Shown in pieces: positions 7,841 through 15,619 of a stretch of 64,000 bases of DNA (its first letter is position 1; every line of letters begins with the position of its first letter). Where the stretch lies: positions 1 to 64,000 of the forward strand of contig CACWRT010000003.1 of the NCBI GenBank assembly GCA_902763365.1, read 5' to 3'. The stretch is from an uncultured Ruminococcus sp. (GTDB lineage Bacteria; Bacillota; Clostridia; Oscillospirales; Acutalibacteraceae). A program made the position numbers and the translations under genes. The notes beneath the pieces are model-generated. The model saw nothing but the letters and a program-made list of their open reading frames with translations, made no database searches and was not told the DNA's origin.

Positions 7841-9009
7841 AAAAATCTGAATGCTTCGGCAGGTTCAAGACGAGCTGCTTTCAAAGCAGGATATATTCCG
7901 AAAACTGTACCTGATACTACCGTAAACATTACAATCGTTACTATTATATCAATATTAATATCCGCTGTCAAACCAAATATTATTTCACCTAAAAAAGTAA
8001 TACCTTCTCCGAGCAAAATGCCGATTGCACAGCCTATCAGACTGATAACTGCCGACATAAGCAGAAATTCACTCACTATAGCTGTCTTTGAAGCTCCGAG
8101 CGCTTTTTTAATACCTATCTCCTTTGTTTTTTCACGCACAGAAACAAGCATTATATTCATAGTGTTTATTCCTGCAACAATAAGTGAAACAGCCCCCACC
8201 GCAGATAGTATAAGCGTAATTATTACAAGTATATTATCAAGATCCTTTTTCTGTCCCGAAAGGTCATTAATTTTATAATTATTTTTTTTCCCCGAATATT
8301 TTTCCATAGCATTTATCATCTTTTTGCCCGAAATATCGGGATCATATCTTTCATCCGTCTGGACGATGATCTGTGAGAAATTTTCATTTCCCGTATTTTT
8401 CTGCATAGTGCTGTAGGGCAGGTAAACAAAATCGGGAATAAAGCTTCCCATCATATTCTGCAAAAGTCCGCTGCCTGTACGAACAATACCTATGACTGTA
8501 TATTTATCTGTTACGGAACCGTTTTTGATTACAATGCTTTTACCCACATTTATATAATTTCCGGATGCAAATTTTTCATCTATCAGACATACTCTTGAAG
8601 ATGAGGATATATCTCCCGAGTTAAAAAAACGACCTTCTCTGACATCAAGTGATATTGCTTTATCTGCAAAATTATCTACCCCCCACAAACAAACCTCAAA
8701 AGACGTATTCCTGATATACGCATCAGCAGAATCTACCATAAGCGGCACTGCCCTGTCTACATAAGAAAATGAACGGATACGTTCAAGCTCAGCAGGACCA
8801 AGTTTTGTATCCGTATCATTTGTACTGACAGCAATACCGCTTATGCCAAGACTGTCTATTTCGCTGCGTATCATGTTTCTTCCGACAGATGAAATGTTAA
8901 TAGTAACTATAACAGCACATACTCCGACTGCAATACTGAAAAACGTAAGCAGTGCCCTTCCTTTATTAGCAAAAATACTTTTTACGGCATTCAGATATAT
9001 TTCTGACAT
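7837..9009 (-). CDS. MacB/FtsX-type ABC transporter permease
   Basis: 390 residues: an N-terminal membrane helix (about 17-40), a large extracellular MacB periplasmic-core-like domain (about 45-245) and three C-terminal helices (about 255-280, 315-345, 355-380). The FtsX signature is present in SVREKTKEIGIKKALGA and PALKAARLEPAEA. Such permeases need a separate ATPase (LolD/MacB-N type), usually next door. None is present here: the gene lies 15 bases after the membrane-fusion gene and overlaps the GME gene. It probably works mechanically with the fusion protein to export or modify envelope substrates. Confidence 0.85.
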   Translation of the reverse strand: MSEIYLNAVKSIFANKGRALLTFFSIAVGVCAVIVTINISSVGRNMIRSEIDSLGISGIAVSTNDTDTKLGPAELERIRSFSYVDRAVPLMVDSADAYIRNTSFEVCLWGVDNFADKAISLDVREGRFFNSGDISSSSRVCLIDEKFASGNYINVGKSIVIKNGSVTDKYTVIGIVRTGSGLLQNMMGSFIPDFVYLPYSTMQKNTGNENFSQIIVQTDERYDPDISGKKMINAMEKYSGKKNNYKINDLSGQKKDLDNILVIITLILSAVGAVSLIVAGINTMNIMLVSVREKTKEIGIKKALGASKTAIVSEFLLMSAVISLIGCAIGILLGEGITFLGEIIFGLTADINIDIIVTIVMFTVVSGTVFGIYPALKAARLEPAEAFRFF

Positions 9010-9024
9010 GATCTGTCCTCCCGA

Positions 9025-10011
9025 CTATTTTTTTATTGACAGCTTTGAACCCTCAGAAACATCCGATGAAGAACGTATCACTATATCATGTTCTTTAAGT
9101 CCCGATTTTACTTCTATACCGTTTTTGTATTCTCTTCCTGTTTTTATATATATCTTTTTAGCTCTGCCGTTATTGCCGCAGTATACAAATTCACCATCCT
9201 GATCTGAAAACAAATACTCAAAAGGCAGCAAAAGCACCGATTTTTCAACGGATGTTATTATTTCACATTCTGCTGTATATCCTATTCTCAGTTCCTTATC
9301 AACAGAGTCAGGCTTTACGGTTACTTCAACTACTGTATCCTTCCCTGTAAGACTGCTGTTCTGCTTTGCCTGTTCGGCTATTTTTATGACCTTGCCTGTA
9401 TATTGCTTTCCGCTGAGTGCTGCAAATCTTATCTTGACTGCCTGTCCTTCCTTTATCTTTTCAATATAGCTTTCACTTATATTAGCCTTTACGCATATTT
9501 CTTTTGAATCAGATATTTTCATGATTGTATTGTTTTTATTCACAAATGAATTCTTGGTGTATATCAGCCCTGTAACAGTACCGTCGGCAGGAGATACTAT
9601 CGTCGAACGAACAGTATATTTTTTCACCTCTTGTGCAATATCGTCCCCTATTTCAGTATTTGAAAGAAGCTCCATATATTTCTGTGCATCGGGAAAACTG
9701 CTTGTAAGCTTACTTATGTCATCTATTTCATATACCGTAAGAAGCGGATCTCCCTTTTTTACAGTATCCCCCTCCGATACAAAAAGCTCATCAGTCATAC
9801 AATATTTATTGCGGCTTACTTTGACCTCGTTCAAGTACTGAAGTTTGCCTGTGGAGTTCACTATATTTTCACAATCAGTCCTGTTTATTTCCGTGCTCAG
9901 TACCTCAACAGCAGCATCAGCTATATTTCCCGATATAAGTATCGCTGCTATAGCTGCCACCGTAATACTGATAAGTACCATATATTTCTTCATATCCATC
10001 TCACCCATCAT
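9025..10011 (-). CDS. HlyD/MacA-type membrane fusion protein
   Basis: 328 residues, with an N-terminal anchor (about 8-28), a biotinyl-lipoyl-like half motif (VSEGDTVKKGDPLLTVYE), a short coiled region, the second half motif (IVSPADGTVTGLIY) and beta-barrel domains (VKIRFAALSGKQYTGKVIKI). It pairs with the MacB-like permease 15 bases downstream. The first ATG gives MMGEMDMKKYM; the third or fourth in-frame ATG (9999 or 9993) is better spaced from gggtgag, so the true start is uncertain by up to six codons. First gene of a four-gene operon. Confidence 0.82.
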   Translation of the reverse strand: MMGEMDMKKYMVLISITVAAIAAILISGNIADAAVEVLSTEINRTDCENIVNSTGKLQYLNEVKVSRNKYCMTDELFVSEGDTVKKGDPLLTVYEIDDISKLTSSFPDAQKYMELLSNTEIGDDIAQEVKKYTVRSTIVSPADGTVTGLIYTKNSFVNKNNTIMKISDSKEICVKANISESYIEKIKEGQAVKIRFAALSGKQYTGKVIKIAEQAKQNSSLTGKDTVVEVTVKPDSVDKELRIGYTAECEIITSVEKSVLLLPFEYLFSDQDGEFVYCGNNGRAKKIYIKTGREYKNGIEVKSGLKEHDIVIRSSSDVSEGSKLSIKK

Positions 10012-10160
10012 TTATAATTAATAATTTATGATTAATAATTACAGTTTCTTTACGACAGTACGGTCGTTACTTCTATAGTATTTGATTTTTGGGGAGAATT
10101 ATTTATAGTATTTTTCGGCAAGATATTAATTTGCATATTTTTATACACATAAAAAAAGAA

Positions 10161-10194
10161 CAGTCATACCGTGTCTTGCACATTAGTATGACTG
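10161..10194 (-). terminator. terminator for the DHHW lipoprotein gene
   Basis: A perfect nine-base stem cagtcatac/gtatgactg with a 16-base loop is followed on the minus strand by ttctttttttatg. It lies about 100 bases after the stop of the gene at 10290. Confidence 0.75.
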
Positions 10195-10289
10195 CCCGAT
10201 TATTTTATTTTCACTTGAGGCTTTTGATAAATATTTATACTTTTATGCTTTTTTACTTAGGTTATGTGATTTCTGATCTTTATTATTTA

Positions 10290-11666
10290 TCAATAGTATT
10301 CGTCATAATCAACATCATATTCTTCATCGTTATCTTCTTCGTCATTATCAGCATACTCTTCATCGCCGTTATCATTTTCTTCCGAAAACTCATCAAAAGA
10401 TTGCTCGGTTTCTCCATTGCTGCCGGATACCAGATTTTTCATAGCATCAAGAACTATATCTGTAGCAGAGGCCATAACATTATTGACAATAATTACCTCC
10501 GAAATTCCGTTCTTTTCAAGATAGTTTTTGAGGTCAATATTGATATGACGAGGATCAATTATATGTGTTTCGCCGTATGTATAGCATATATACGGGGAGA
10601 AGAAATTACCGAAGGATTCTTTGAGAACAGCGACTTTCTTTCCGTTGCCCTTTGGGTTCTTTGACACAATAAGAGGATAGTCACCACCGAGAAATACGAA
10701 GCTTGCATTGTCGGCATCAACATATGTATTCATTATCTGCCAATCTATCGGATTCTGAGCATTTTCGTCAAAAAGCTGGCACTCTATATCATAATCGGGA
10801 TAATAATAATATACAGTATCCGGTGTAAGATCAGGAACATCATATGTTGTTGTAAATGTTCCGTAAAAGCCTTCATATTTACCGGATTTCAGTTTCATAA
10901 GATCCAGGGGCTGAAAACCTGCTTTTTCAGCAAATGCCCTGTAAGCATAATATGCGCCGAGTGATGTCCAATGATGATCGCTGTTAAAATAAAGATACTC
11001 ATTTCTATGATGAGCCATTTTACTGTATGTATCCACACCCTTTACATCAGCCGAATAAGATGTAACAACGGTGTGCATATAATCCTTCTGAGAAGTGCCC
11101 TTCTGACCTTCAAATTTTGCAGGAAGATCTACACCCATGTGTGTGGGAACTATGACATTATATACGGTTATATCTTTTCCCAGCTGTTTTTTCATGTAAG
11201 AAACAACATCCGAATAATTCTGAGCCATATATTCGTCACCATAGAAATATTCATACGCTGTTCCGTTGTATACAAAAATATTGTTTATATCCTCACCGTA
11301 ATAATCAGGTGTGGGATCTTCTACTTCCGGCAAAGGAAGCTTATCATCATCAACTATTTTTGTAGGTACAGGCTTGAGCTTATTCTTTTTTTCTTCCTTT
11401 TTTTCTTCTGCGGATGATTCAACCTTGGATTGGACTTTGGATTCAGCTTTAGACTTTTCGTCATTTTTCTTTGCAGTGCTCACCTGTGAGGAAGCTTTGG
11501 TAGTTTTATTATTCTGGCTTGATTCCTGAACTTTAGAAACAACGCTGCTCTTTTGAGAAGTTTCCTCTTTTTCGCTCTCTCCATTTTCTCCGCATCCTGC
11601 CATTACAGTTGAGCATACCATAGTCGCAAGTAAAACTATACTTACAAGGGATTTTTTATTTACCAT
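10290..11666 (-). CDS. DHHW-family SGNH-like lipoprotein (paralogue 1)
   Basis: 458 residues. A signal peptide with lipobox VMAGC (Cys25) is followed by a Ser/Lys/Glu-rich linker (about 26-100), the DHHW domain (about 105-415) and a strongly acidic Asp/Glu tail (about 420-458). Key motifs are PTPDYYGEDINNIFVYN, NVIVPTHMGVDLP, the signature SDHHWTSLGAYYAYRAF, and KESFGNFFSPYICYTY near the end. DHHW proteins are related to AlgX/AlgJ and are thought to bind or O-acetylate surface glycans. Close paralogue of the gene at 60306; only this copy has the acidic tail. Own promoter and terminator. Confidence 0.8.
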   Translation of the reverse strand: MVNKKSLVSIVLLATMVCSTVMAGCGENGESEKEETSQKSSVVSKVQESSQNNKTTKASSQVSTAKKNDEKSKAESKVQSKVESSAEEKKEEKKNKLKPVPTKIVDDDKLPLPEVEDPTPDYYGEDINNIFVYNGTAYEYFYGDEYMAQNYSDVVSYMKKQLGKDITVYNVIVPTHMGVDLPAKFEGQKGTSQKDYMHTVVTSYSADVKGVDTYSKMAHHRNEYLYFNSDHHWTSLGAYYAYRAFAEKAGFQPLDLMKLKSGKYEGFYGTFTTTYDVPDLTPDTVYYYYPDYDIECQLFDENAQNPIDWQIMNTYVDADNASFVFLGGDYPLIVSKNPKGNGKKVAVLKESFGNFFSPYICYTYGETHIIDPRHINIDLKNYLEKNGISEVIIVNNVMASATDIVLDAMKNLVSGSNGETEQSFDEFSEENDNGDEEYADNDEEDNDEEYDVDYDEYY

Positions 11667-11712
11667 TTTTATACCTCCGTTTTATTATAAACCTGTTTTC
11701 AATGACTTTTCT

Positions 11713-11741
11713 ATTATATCATATAAAAAATGATGTTTCAA
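11713..11741 (-). promoter_or_regulatory. promoter of DHHW gene 1
   Basis: On the minus strand TTGAAA (11736-11741), a 17-base spacer and TATAAT (11713-11718) lie about 50 bases upstream of the ATG. Confidence 0.65.
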
Positions 11742-11903
11742 TCTAATTATTTCACAAAAATACGGTTAAATACGGTTACTACTATAAGATAAAATACATT
11801 TTTAGGAAAGGAGTCTGGGACGCAAAGTCTGCGCTCCCTTAATAAAGCAGCCTTGTACTATAAGTCTATTTTAATAGTAAAATAAGTATTTTATGCCCCG
11901 GCA

Positions 11904-12138
11904 AAATTTATTTCCGTGTTGCCGGAAAGTTTGTGTAAAATAACTTTGGGAAAATAAAGCTTTTCAATAACTTTGAAACTTTGAGTGAACAACATAAAAA
12001 TAACAGTCGATAATAAATGTAACAACTGCGACTAATAAAAGTTTAAATGACGAGTTCAGAACGAAACGTAGTGAAGCGAACCCCGCGTTTTAGGGTCCAG
12101 CGTCACGCTGGCTCGCCGGGAACACGGAAATCAAATTT
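11904..12138. repeat. dispersed noncoding repeat, copy A, with imperfect terminal inverted repeats
   Basis: The core 11933-12120 is clearly homologous to 36596-36764: shared blocks include aactttggga, ataacagYcgataata, actaataaaag, gacgag, cccgcg and ggctcgccggg. The arms aaatttatttccgtgttgcc (from 11904) and the reverse complement of 12116-12138 match as inverted repeats. A third copy of the arm lies at 12317-12336 (ttgatttccatgttgccggg). Both core copies precede tRNA genes. No ORF is present. Confidence 0.7.
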
Positions 12139-12186
12139 CAAATAATAATGCAGCCTTTTTGTCATTTTGAGGAGATTCAACTCTCG

Positions 12187-12267
12187 TGTCATTCCGAACG
12201 AAGTGAGGAATCTTTGCGATAAAGTTGCTTTTTTGGGAAAGATCCCTCGCTTATGCTCGGGATGACA
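12187..12267. repeat. palindromic intergenic element
   Basis: tgtcattccgaacgaagtga (from 12187) and the inverse of agatccctcgcttatgctcg (from 12240) pair over about 27 bases with few mismatches and a 26-base loop. This tcattcc...gaggaatct type of palindrome is a widespread intergenic repeat in bacteria. It sits between repeat copy A and the tRNA-Pro promoter. Confidence 0.7.
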
Positions 12268-12346
12268 GTGGAGAAACTCAGTATAATACAACTTTTTAAT
12301 ATTCTTTTTTAGAAACTTGATTTCCATGTTGCCGGGAAAAATAGTA

Positions 12347-12375
12347 TTGACAAAAAAGAAAAGATGTGGTACAAT
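12347..12375 (+). promoter_or_regulatory. tRNA-Pro promoter
   Basis: TTGACA (12347-12352), a 17-base spacer and TACAAT (12370-12375) end 11 bases before the tRNA 5' end. Confidence 0.85.
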
Positions 12376-12386
12376 GAGAAAGTCGC

Positions 12387-12460
12387 CGAGGTGTAACTCA
12401 GTTTGGTAGAGTGCTTGGTTTGGGACCAAGATGCCGCAGGTTCGAGTCCTGTCACCTCGA
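12387..12460 (+). tRNA. tRNA-Pro (UGG anticodon)
   Basis: Acceptor stem cgaggtg/cacctcg, D-arm gtaactcagtttggtagagt, anticodon stem cttgg/ccaag with loop tttggga (TGG), T-arm caggttcgagtcctg, discriminator A. CCA is not encoded. Length 74. Confidence 0.95.
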
Positions 12461-12463
12461 TTT

Positions 12464-12496
12464 TCTCCCCTCTGCTCAGGCAGGGGGGAAATTTTG
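12464..12496 (+). terminator. hairpin after tRNA-Pro
   Basis: cccctctg and caggggg pair (with G-U) around ctcagg, followed by aaattttgt. It probably ends the tRNA transcript, although it is only about 50 bases before feoAB and could be read through. Confidence 0.55.
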
Positions 12497-12512
12497 TATT
12501 TAAGATTATTAA

Positions 12513-12534
12513 TTCGGGAAATTTTAATCCCGAA
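12513..12534 (+). promoter_or_regulatory. dyad in the feoAB leader
   Basis: ttcggga/tcccgaa, a perfect 7-base inverted repeat with an 8-base loop, ends just before the feoAB Shine-Dalgarno (gagg, 12537-12540). It could be an operator or an RNA element controlling translation. No convincing Fur-type site was seen. Confidence 0.4.
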
Positions 12535-12546
12535 ATGAGGTATGAA

Positions 12547-14907
12547 ATGACAACATTAAAAGACGTAAAACTGGGCCAGACAGTCCGGATTAAAAAAGTA
12601 GGCGGCGACGGTGCTTTGCGGCAGCATTTTCTTGATATGGGAGTTATCCCCGGAGTGGAGATTACCCCCGAAAAGTATGCACCCATGGGAGACCCTCTAC
12701 AGCTGAGACTGCATGGGTATGAACTGACATTAAGACTTGAAGATGCTGAGAAGATAGAAGTCAGCACGTCAAACGAAAAGAAAAAAGCTCACAGTAAAAA
12801 TACCGGAAATGAAAAATCATTCAATAAGACTTTTCATCCCGGACTGGGCGAAGGCGGTAAATTCCATCTGAAGGGCGACGGCACACCCCTGCCTGATGAT
12901 ACTGTAATAAAATTTGCCCTTGTCGGTAACCAGAACAGCGGTAAAACTACCCTTTTCAACAAATTGACCGGTGCAAAGCAGCACGTAGGAAATTTTCCCG
13001 GAGTCACAGTAGACAGAAAAGACGGTGCAATACGCGGACATGAAAAAACCATAGTCACCGATCTGCCCGGTATCTATTCAATGTCGCCCTATACAAATGA
13101 GGAAATAGTATCAAGAAATTTTGTATTGAACGAAAAGCCTCACGCAATAATAAATATAGTTGACGTAACAAACATCGAAAGAAACCTTTACCTTACAATG
13201 CAGCTGATAGAGATGAACATACCTATGGTGGTAGCCCTGAATATGATGGACGAACTGACCTCAAACGGCGGCAGCATAGATGTAAACCTTATGGAAAAGC
13301 TGCTGGGTGTACCTGTTGTTCCTATCTCAGCAGCTAAAAACGCAGGTATCGAGGAACTGGTTGAACATGCGATCCATATTGCACATTATCAGGAAAAACC
13401 TGTTCATCAGGATTTCTGCGGTAAAACAGAAAACGGCGGTGCTGTACACAGAGGTATCCACAGTGTAAGTCACCTGATTGAAGATCATGCAGAAATAGCC
13501 GGTATTCCGCTGAGGTTCGCCTCGACTAAAGTAATTGAAGGCGATAAGCTTGTACTTGCAGCTCTCGGTCTTGATAAAAATGAGGAAGAAACTATTGAAC
13601 ATATAGTTTCCCAGATGGAAAAGGAACGAAAGCTTGACAGAAGTGCTGCAATTGCCGATATGCGGTTTAATTTTATCGGCAGACTCTGTGATAAGGCAGT
13701 AAGTAAACCGAAGGTCAGCAAGGAACATTTACGCAGCAGCAAAATAGATAAAATACTAACCGGAAAATATACCGCTATCCCGGCTTTTATTCTTATAATG
13801 CTCTTAGTATCTTTCCTGACATTCAATGTTATAGGAGCTTTCTTTCAGGATCTTATCGAAAAGGGCGTCGGATGGCTTACGAGTATTACTGACAAAGCCC
13901 TGACGGATGCCCAGGTTAATGATACCATACACAGTCTGATAATAGGCGGTATCTTTGAAGGCGTCGGTTCTGTACTCAGCTTTCTGCCTATAATCGTTAC
14001 TCTTTTCTTTTTCCTTTCCCTGCTTGAGGACAGCGGTTATATTGCAAGAGTAGCTTTCTTTATGGATAAATCTCTTCGTAAGATAGGTCTTTCGGGTAGA
14101 AGTATCGTACCTATGCTTATTGGCTTCGGCTGCTCTGTTCCTGCTGTAATGGCTACAAGAACCCTTCCCAGTGAACGGGACAGAAAAATGACCATACTGC
14201 TTACGCCGTTTATGAGCTGTTCCGCAAAAATGTCTATCTATGCCTTTTTTGTTGAGGCATTCTTCCCCGATATAGGCTGGCTAATTTATATAGGTCTGTA
14301 CCTTTTAGGAATTGTTGTGGGCATACTTGTGGCATTTTTGTATAAAGGCACCCTGTTCAGGGGTGAAGCCGTACCTTTTGTTATGGAACTGCCTAATTAC
14401 CGTATGCCCGGGGCAAGAAATGTTTTACAGCTTCTCTGGGAAAAAGCAAAGGACTTTATCCAAAAAGCTTTCTCTGTGATCCTTATCGCTACAGTAGTTG
14501 TCTGGTTTCTGCAGCAGTTCGATATACACATGAATATGGTTCAAGACCCCGAAAACAGTATCCTTGCAATGATAGCAGGATTGATGTCACCTGTAATGCA
14601 GCCTCTCGGACTTGGTGACTGGAGAATAATGGTTTCACTTGTAACCGGCTTTATGGCTAAGGAAAGTGTTGTATCAACTCTTGAGGTTCTGTACAGCGGC
14701 GGTATTGATCAGGTAATGACCTCTCTTACAGCTGCCACACTGCTGGTCTTCACACTTCTTTACAGTCCCTGTGTTGCTGCTGTAGCATCCGTAAAACGTG
14801 AGCTTGGTGCAAAATGGGCAATTATCGTTGTCGTATGGCAATGTGTTATCGCATGGATAGCTGCACTGTTCGTAAGGCTTATCGGTATGATGATAGGAGC
14901 AGGATAA
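12547..14907 (+). CDS. feoAB: FeoA-FeoB fusion, ferrous iron transporter
   Basis: 786 residues from ATG 12547, chosen because tgagg lies 6 bases upstream; an ATG four codons earlier is possible, and sequence before that belongs to the tRNA region. Residues 1-73 are a FeoA (SH3-like) domain, followed by a basic linker (75-115) and FeoB: G1 GNQNSGKT (127-134), G3 DLPGIYS, G4 NMMD, G5 SAAK, then the membrane part with two Gate motifs, including GFGCSVPAVMATRTL and FMSCSAKM. It imports Fe2+ across the cytoplasmic membrane, gated by its G domain. The fused FeoA is an uncommon but known arrangement. Followed without gap by two Cys-rich membrane proteins. Confidence 0.95.
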   Translation: MTTLKDVKLGQTVRIKKVGGDGALRQHFLDMGVIPGVEITPEKYAPMGDPLQLRLHGYELTLRLEDAEKIEVSTSNEKKKAHSKNTGNEKSFNKTFHPGLGEGGKFHLKGDGTPLPDDTVIKFALVGNQNSGKTTLFNKLTGAKQHVGNFPGVTVDRKDGAIRGHEKTIVTDLPGIYSMSPYTNEEIVSRNFVLNEKPHAIINIVDVTNIERNLYLTMQLIEMNIPMVVALNMMDELTSNGGSIDVNLMEKLLGVPVVPISAAKNAGIEELVEHAIHIAHYQEKPVHQDFCGKTENGGAVHRGIHSVSHLIEDHAEIAGIPLRFASTKVIEGDKLVLAALGLDKNEEETIEHIVSQMEKERKLDRSAAIADMRFNFIGRLCDKAVSKPKVSKEHLRSSKIDKILTGKYTAIPAFILIMLLVSFLTFNVIGAFFQDLIEKGVGWLTSITDKALTDAQVNDTIHSLIIGGIFEGVGSVLSFLPIIVTLFFFLSLLEDSGYIARVAFFMDKSLRKIGLSGRSIVPMLIGFGCSVPAVMATRTLPSERDRKMTILLTPFMSCSAKMSIYAFFVEAFFPDIGWLIYIGLYLLGIVVGILVAFLYKGTLFRGEAVPFVMELPNYRMPGARNVLQLLWEKAKDFIQKAFSVILIATVVVWFLQQFDIHMNMVQDPENSILAMIAGLMSPVMQPLGLGDWRIMVSLVTGFMAKESVVSTLEVLYSGGIDQVMTSLTAATLLVFTLLYSPCVAAVASVKRELGAKWAIIVVVWQCVIAWIAALFVRLIGMMIGAG

Positions 14908-15096
14908 ATGAATACTGCGGACATAATTCTTACAGTAATTATTATTTTAATTATGGTCGGTGCTGTAATGCTTTGGCTTCATCGGCGCAAAAAAGGAAAA
15001 GACTGTACAGGCAACTGCGGAAGCTGCGCTCAGAATGGTTTTTGTGTGCACTCTGAAAATATAACAGATTCAAAACGGAGAGATGAAAATGCCTGA
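14908..15096 (+). CDS. FeoB-associated Cys-rich membrane protein
   Basis: 62 residues starting on the base after the feoAB stop. It has one N-terminal membrane helix (about 5-24), the basic stretch HRRKKGK, then CTGNCGSCAQNGFCVH, a four-Cys cluster typical of the small FeoB-associated proteins of Firmicutes. It is presumed to assist or regulate FeoB, possibly through metal or redox sensing. Position and Cys pattern make the call firm; the biochemical role is not known. Confidence 0.82.
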   Translation: MNTADIILTVIIILIMVGAVMLWLHRRKKGKDCTGNCGSCAQNGFCVHSENITDSKRRDENA

Positions 15097-15448
15097 GTTA
15101 TTTATAACCATGATCATAGCTGCTGTTATAGTTCTTGCAGTTTCTATAACAATCAGACGAATGAAAAAAGGCAGCAGCTGCTGCGGAGATATCCCCGAAA
15201 AGGAAAAAAGCCTGAGTGCTGAAAAGAAAAAGGCTGACTATCCGTTGTCGGTTAATCTTAAAATAAGCGGTATGACCTGCAAAAACTGTGCCGTAAAAAT
15301 CGAAAATGCACTGAACTCTCATGATGAAATTATGGCTTCCGTAAATTTCGGAAGCAGTGCTGCAACTGTACGCATGAAATATGATATTCCCGCTTCCGAA
15401 ATTTGCAGCATTATTGCAAGAGCAGGCTATCTTGCAGAAAAACAATAA
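15089..15448 (+). CDS. membrane-anchored HMA (heavy-metal-associated) domain protein
   Basis: 119 residues from ATG 15089, 7 bases after ggagag; an upstream in-frame ATG at 15083 is too close to that site. A single N-terminal helix is followed by a basic, Cys-containing segment (GSSCCGD) and a complete HMA domain (about 50-117) with the metal site GMTCKNC. HMA domains carry copper, zinc or other soft metals. The gene overlaps the FeoB-associated gene by 8 bases, so it is cotranslated with the Fe2+ import system. It might be a chaperone in the same route or a separate copper-handling protein. Confidence 0.78.
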   Translation: MPELFITMIIAAVIVLAVSITIRRMKKGSSCCGDIPEKEKSLSAEKKKADYPLSVNLKISGMTCKNCAVKIENALNSHDEIMASVNFGSSAATVRMKYDIPASEICSIIARAGYLAEKQ

Positions 15449-15454
15449 ACTACA

Positions 15455-15490
15455 GCGGTACTCTGTTATTCAGGGTATCGCCTTTTTTTA
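15455..15490 (+). terminator. terminator of the feo operon
   Basis: gcggtactctg pairs with cagggtatcgc (with G-U pairs) and is followed by ccttttttta and a further run of T. Confidence 0.85.
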
Positions 15491-15507
15491 TTTTTTTTTT
15501 AAAACTA

Positions 15508-15536
15508 TTGACTTGTTAGTAGCAATGTGATATTAT
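15508..15536 (+). promoter_or_regulatory. promoter of the pncA-pncB operon
   Basis: TTGACT (15508-15513), a 17-base spacer and TATTAT (15531-15536), about 85 bases before the pncA start. Confidence 0.7.
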
Positions 15537-15542
15537 CATATT

Positions 15543-15590
15543 GTACCTGATAAATCTTTGGATTCCTGATAAAGATTTTATTCCGGGTAC
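15543..15590 (+). promoter_or_regulatory. long dyad with direct repeats in the pncAB leader
   Basis: The leader can fold as gtacc...aaatcttt / aaagattt...gggtac (15543-15590). It also holds a direct repeat cctgataaa (15546-15554 and 15565-15573). This could be an operator for an NAD-responsive repressor or an RNA switch; no known class was recognised. Confidence 0.4.
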
Positions 15591-15619
15591 GTATGATTAT
15601 AAACGAAAGGATGATCGTT

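Noticed and set aside
10089..10664. 191-residue plus-strand ORF opposite the DHHW gene end
   Set aside because: It lies antisense over the acidic Asp/Glu codons of the DHHW gene, which read as Ile/Val/Phe on the other strand; a shadow.
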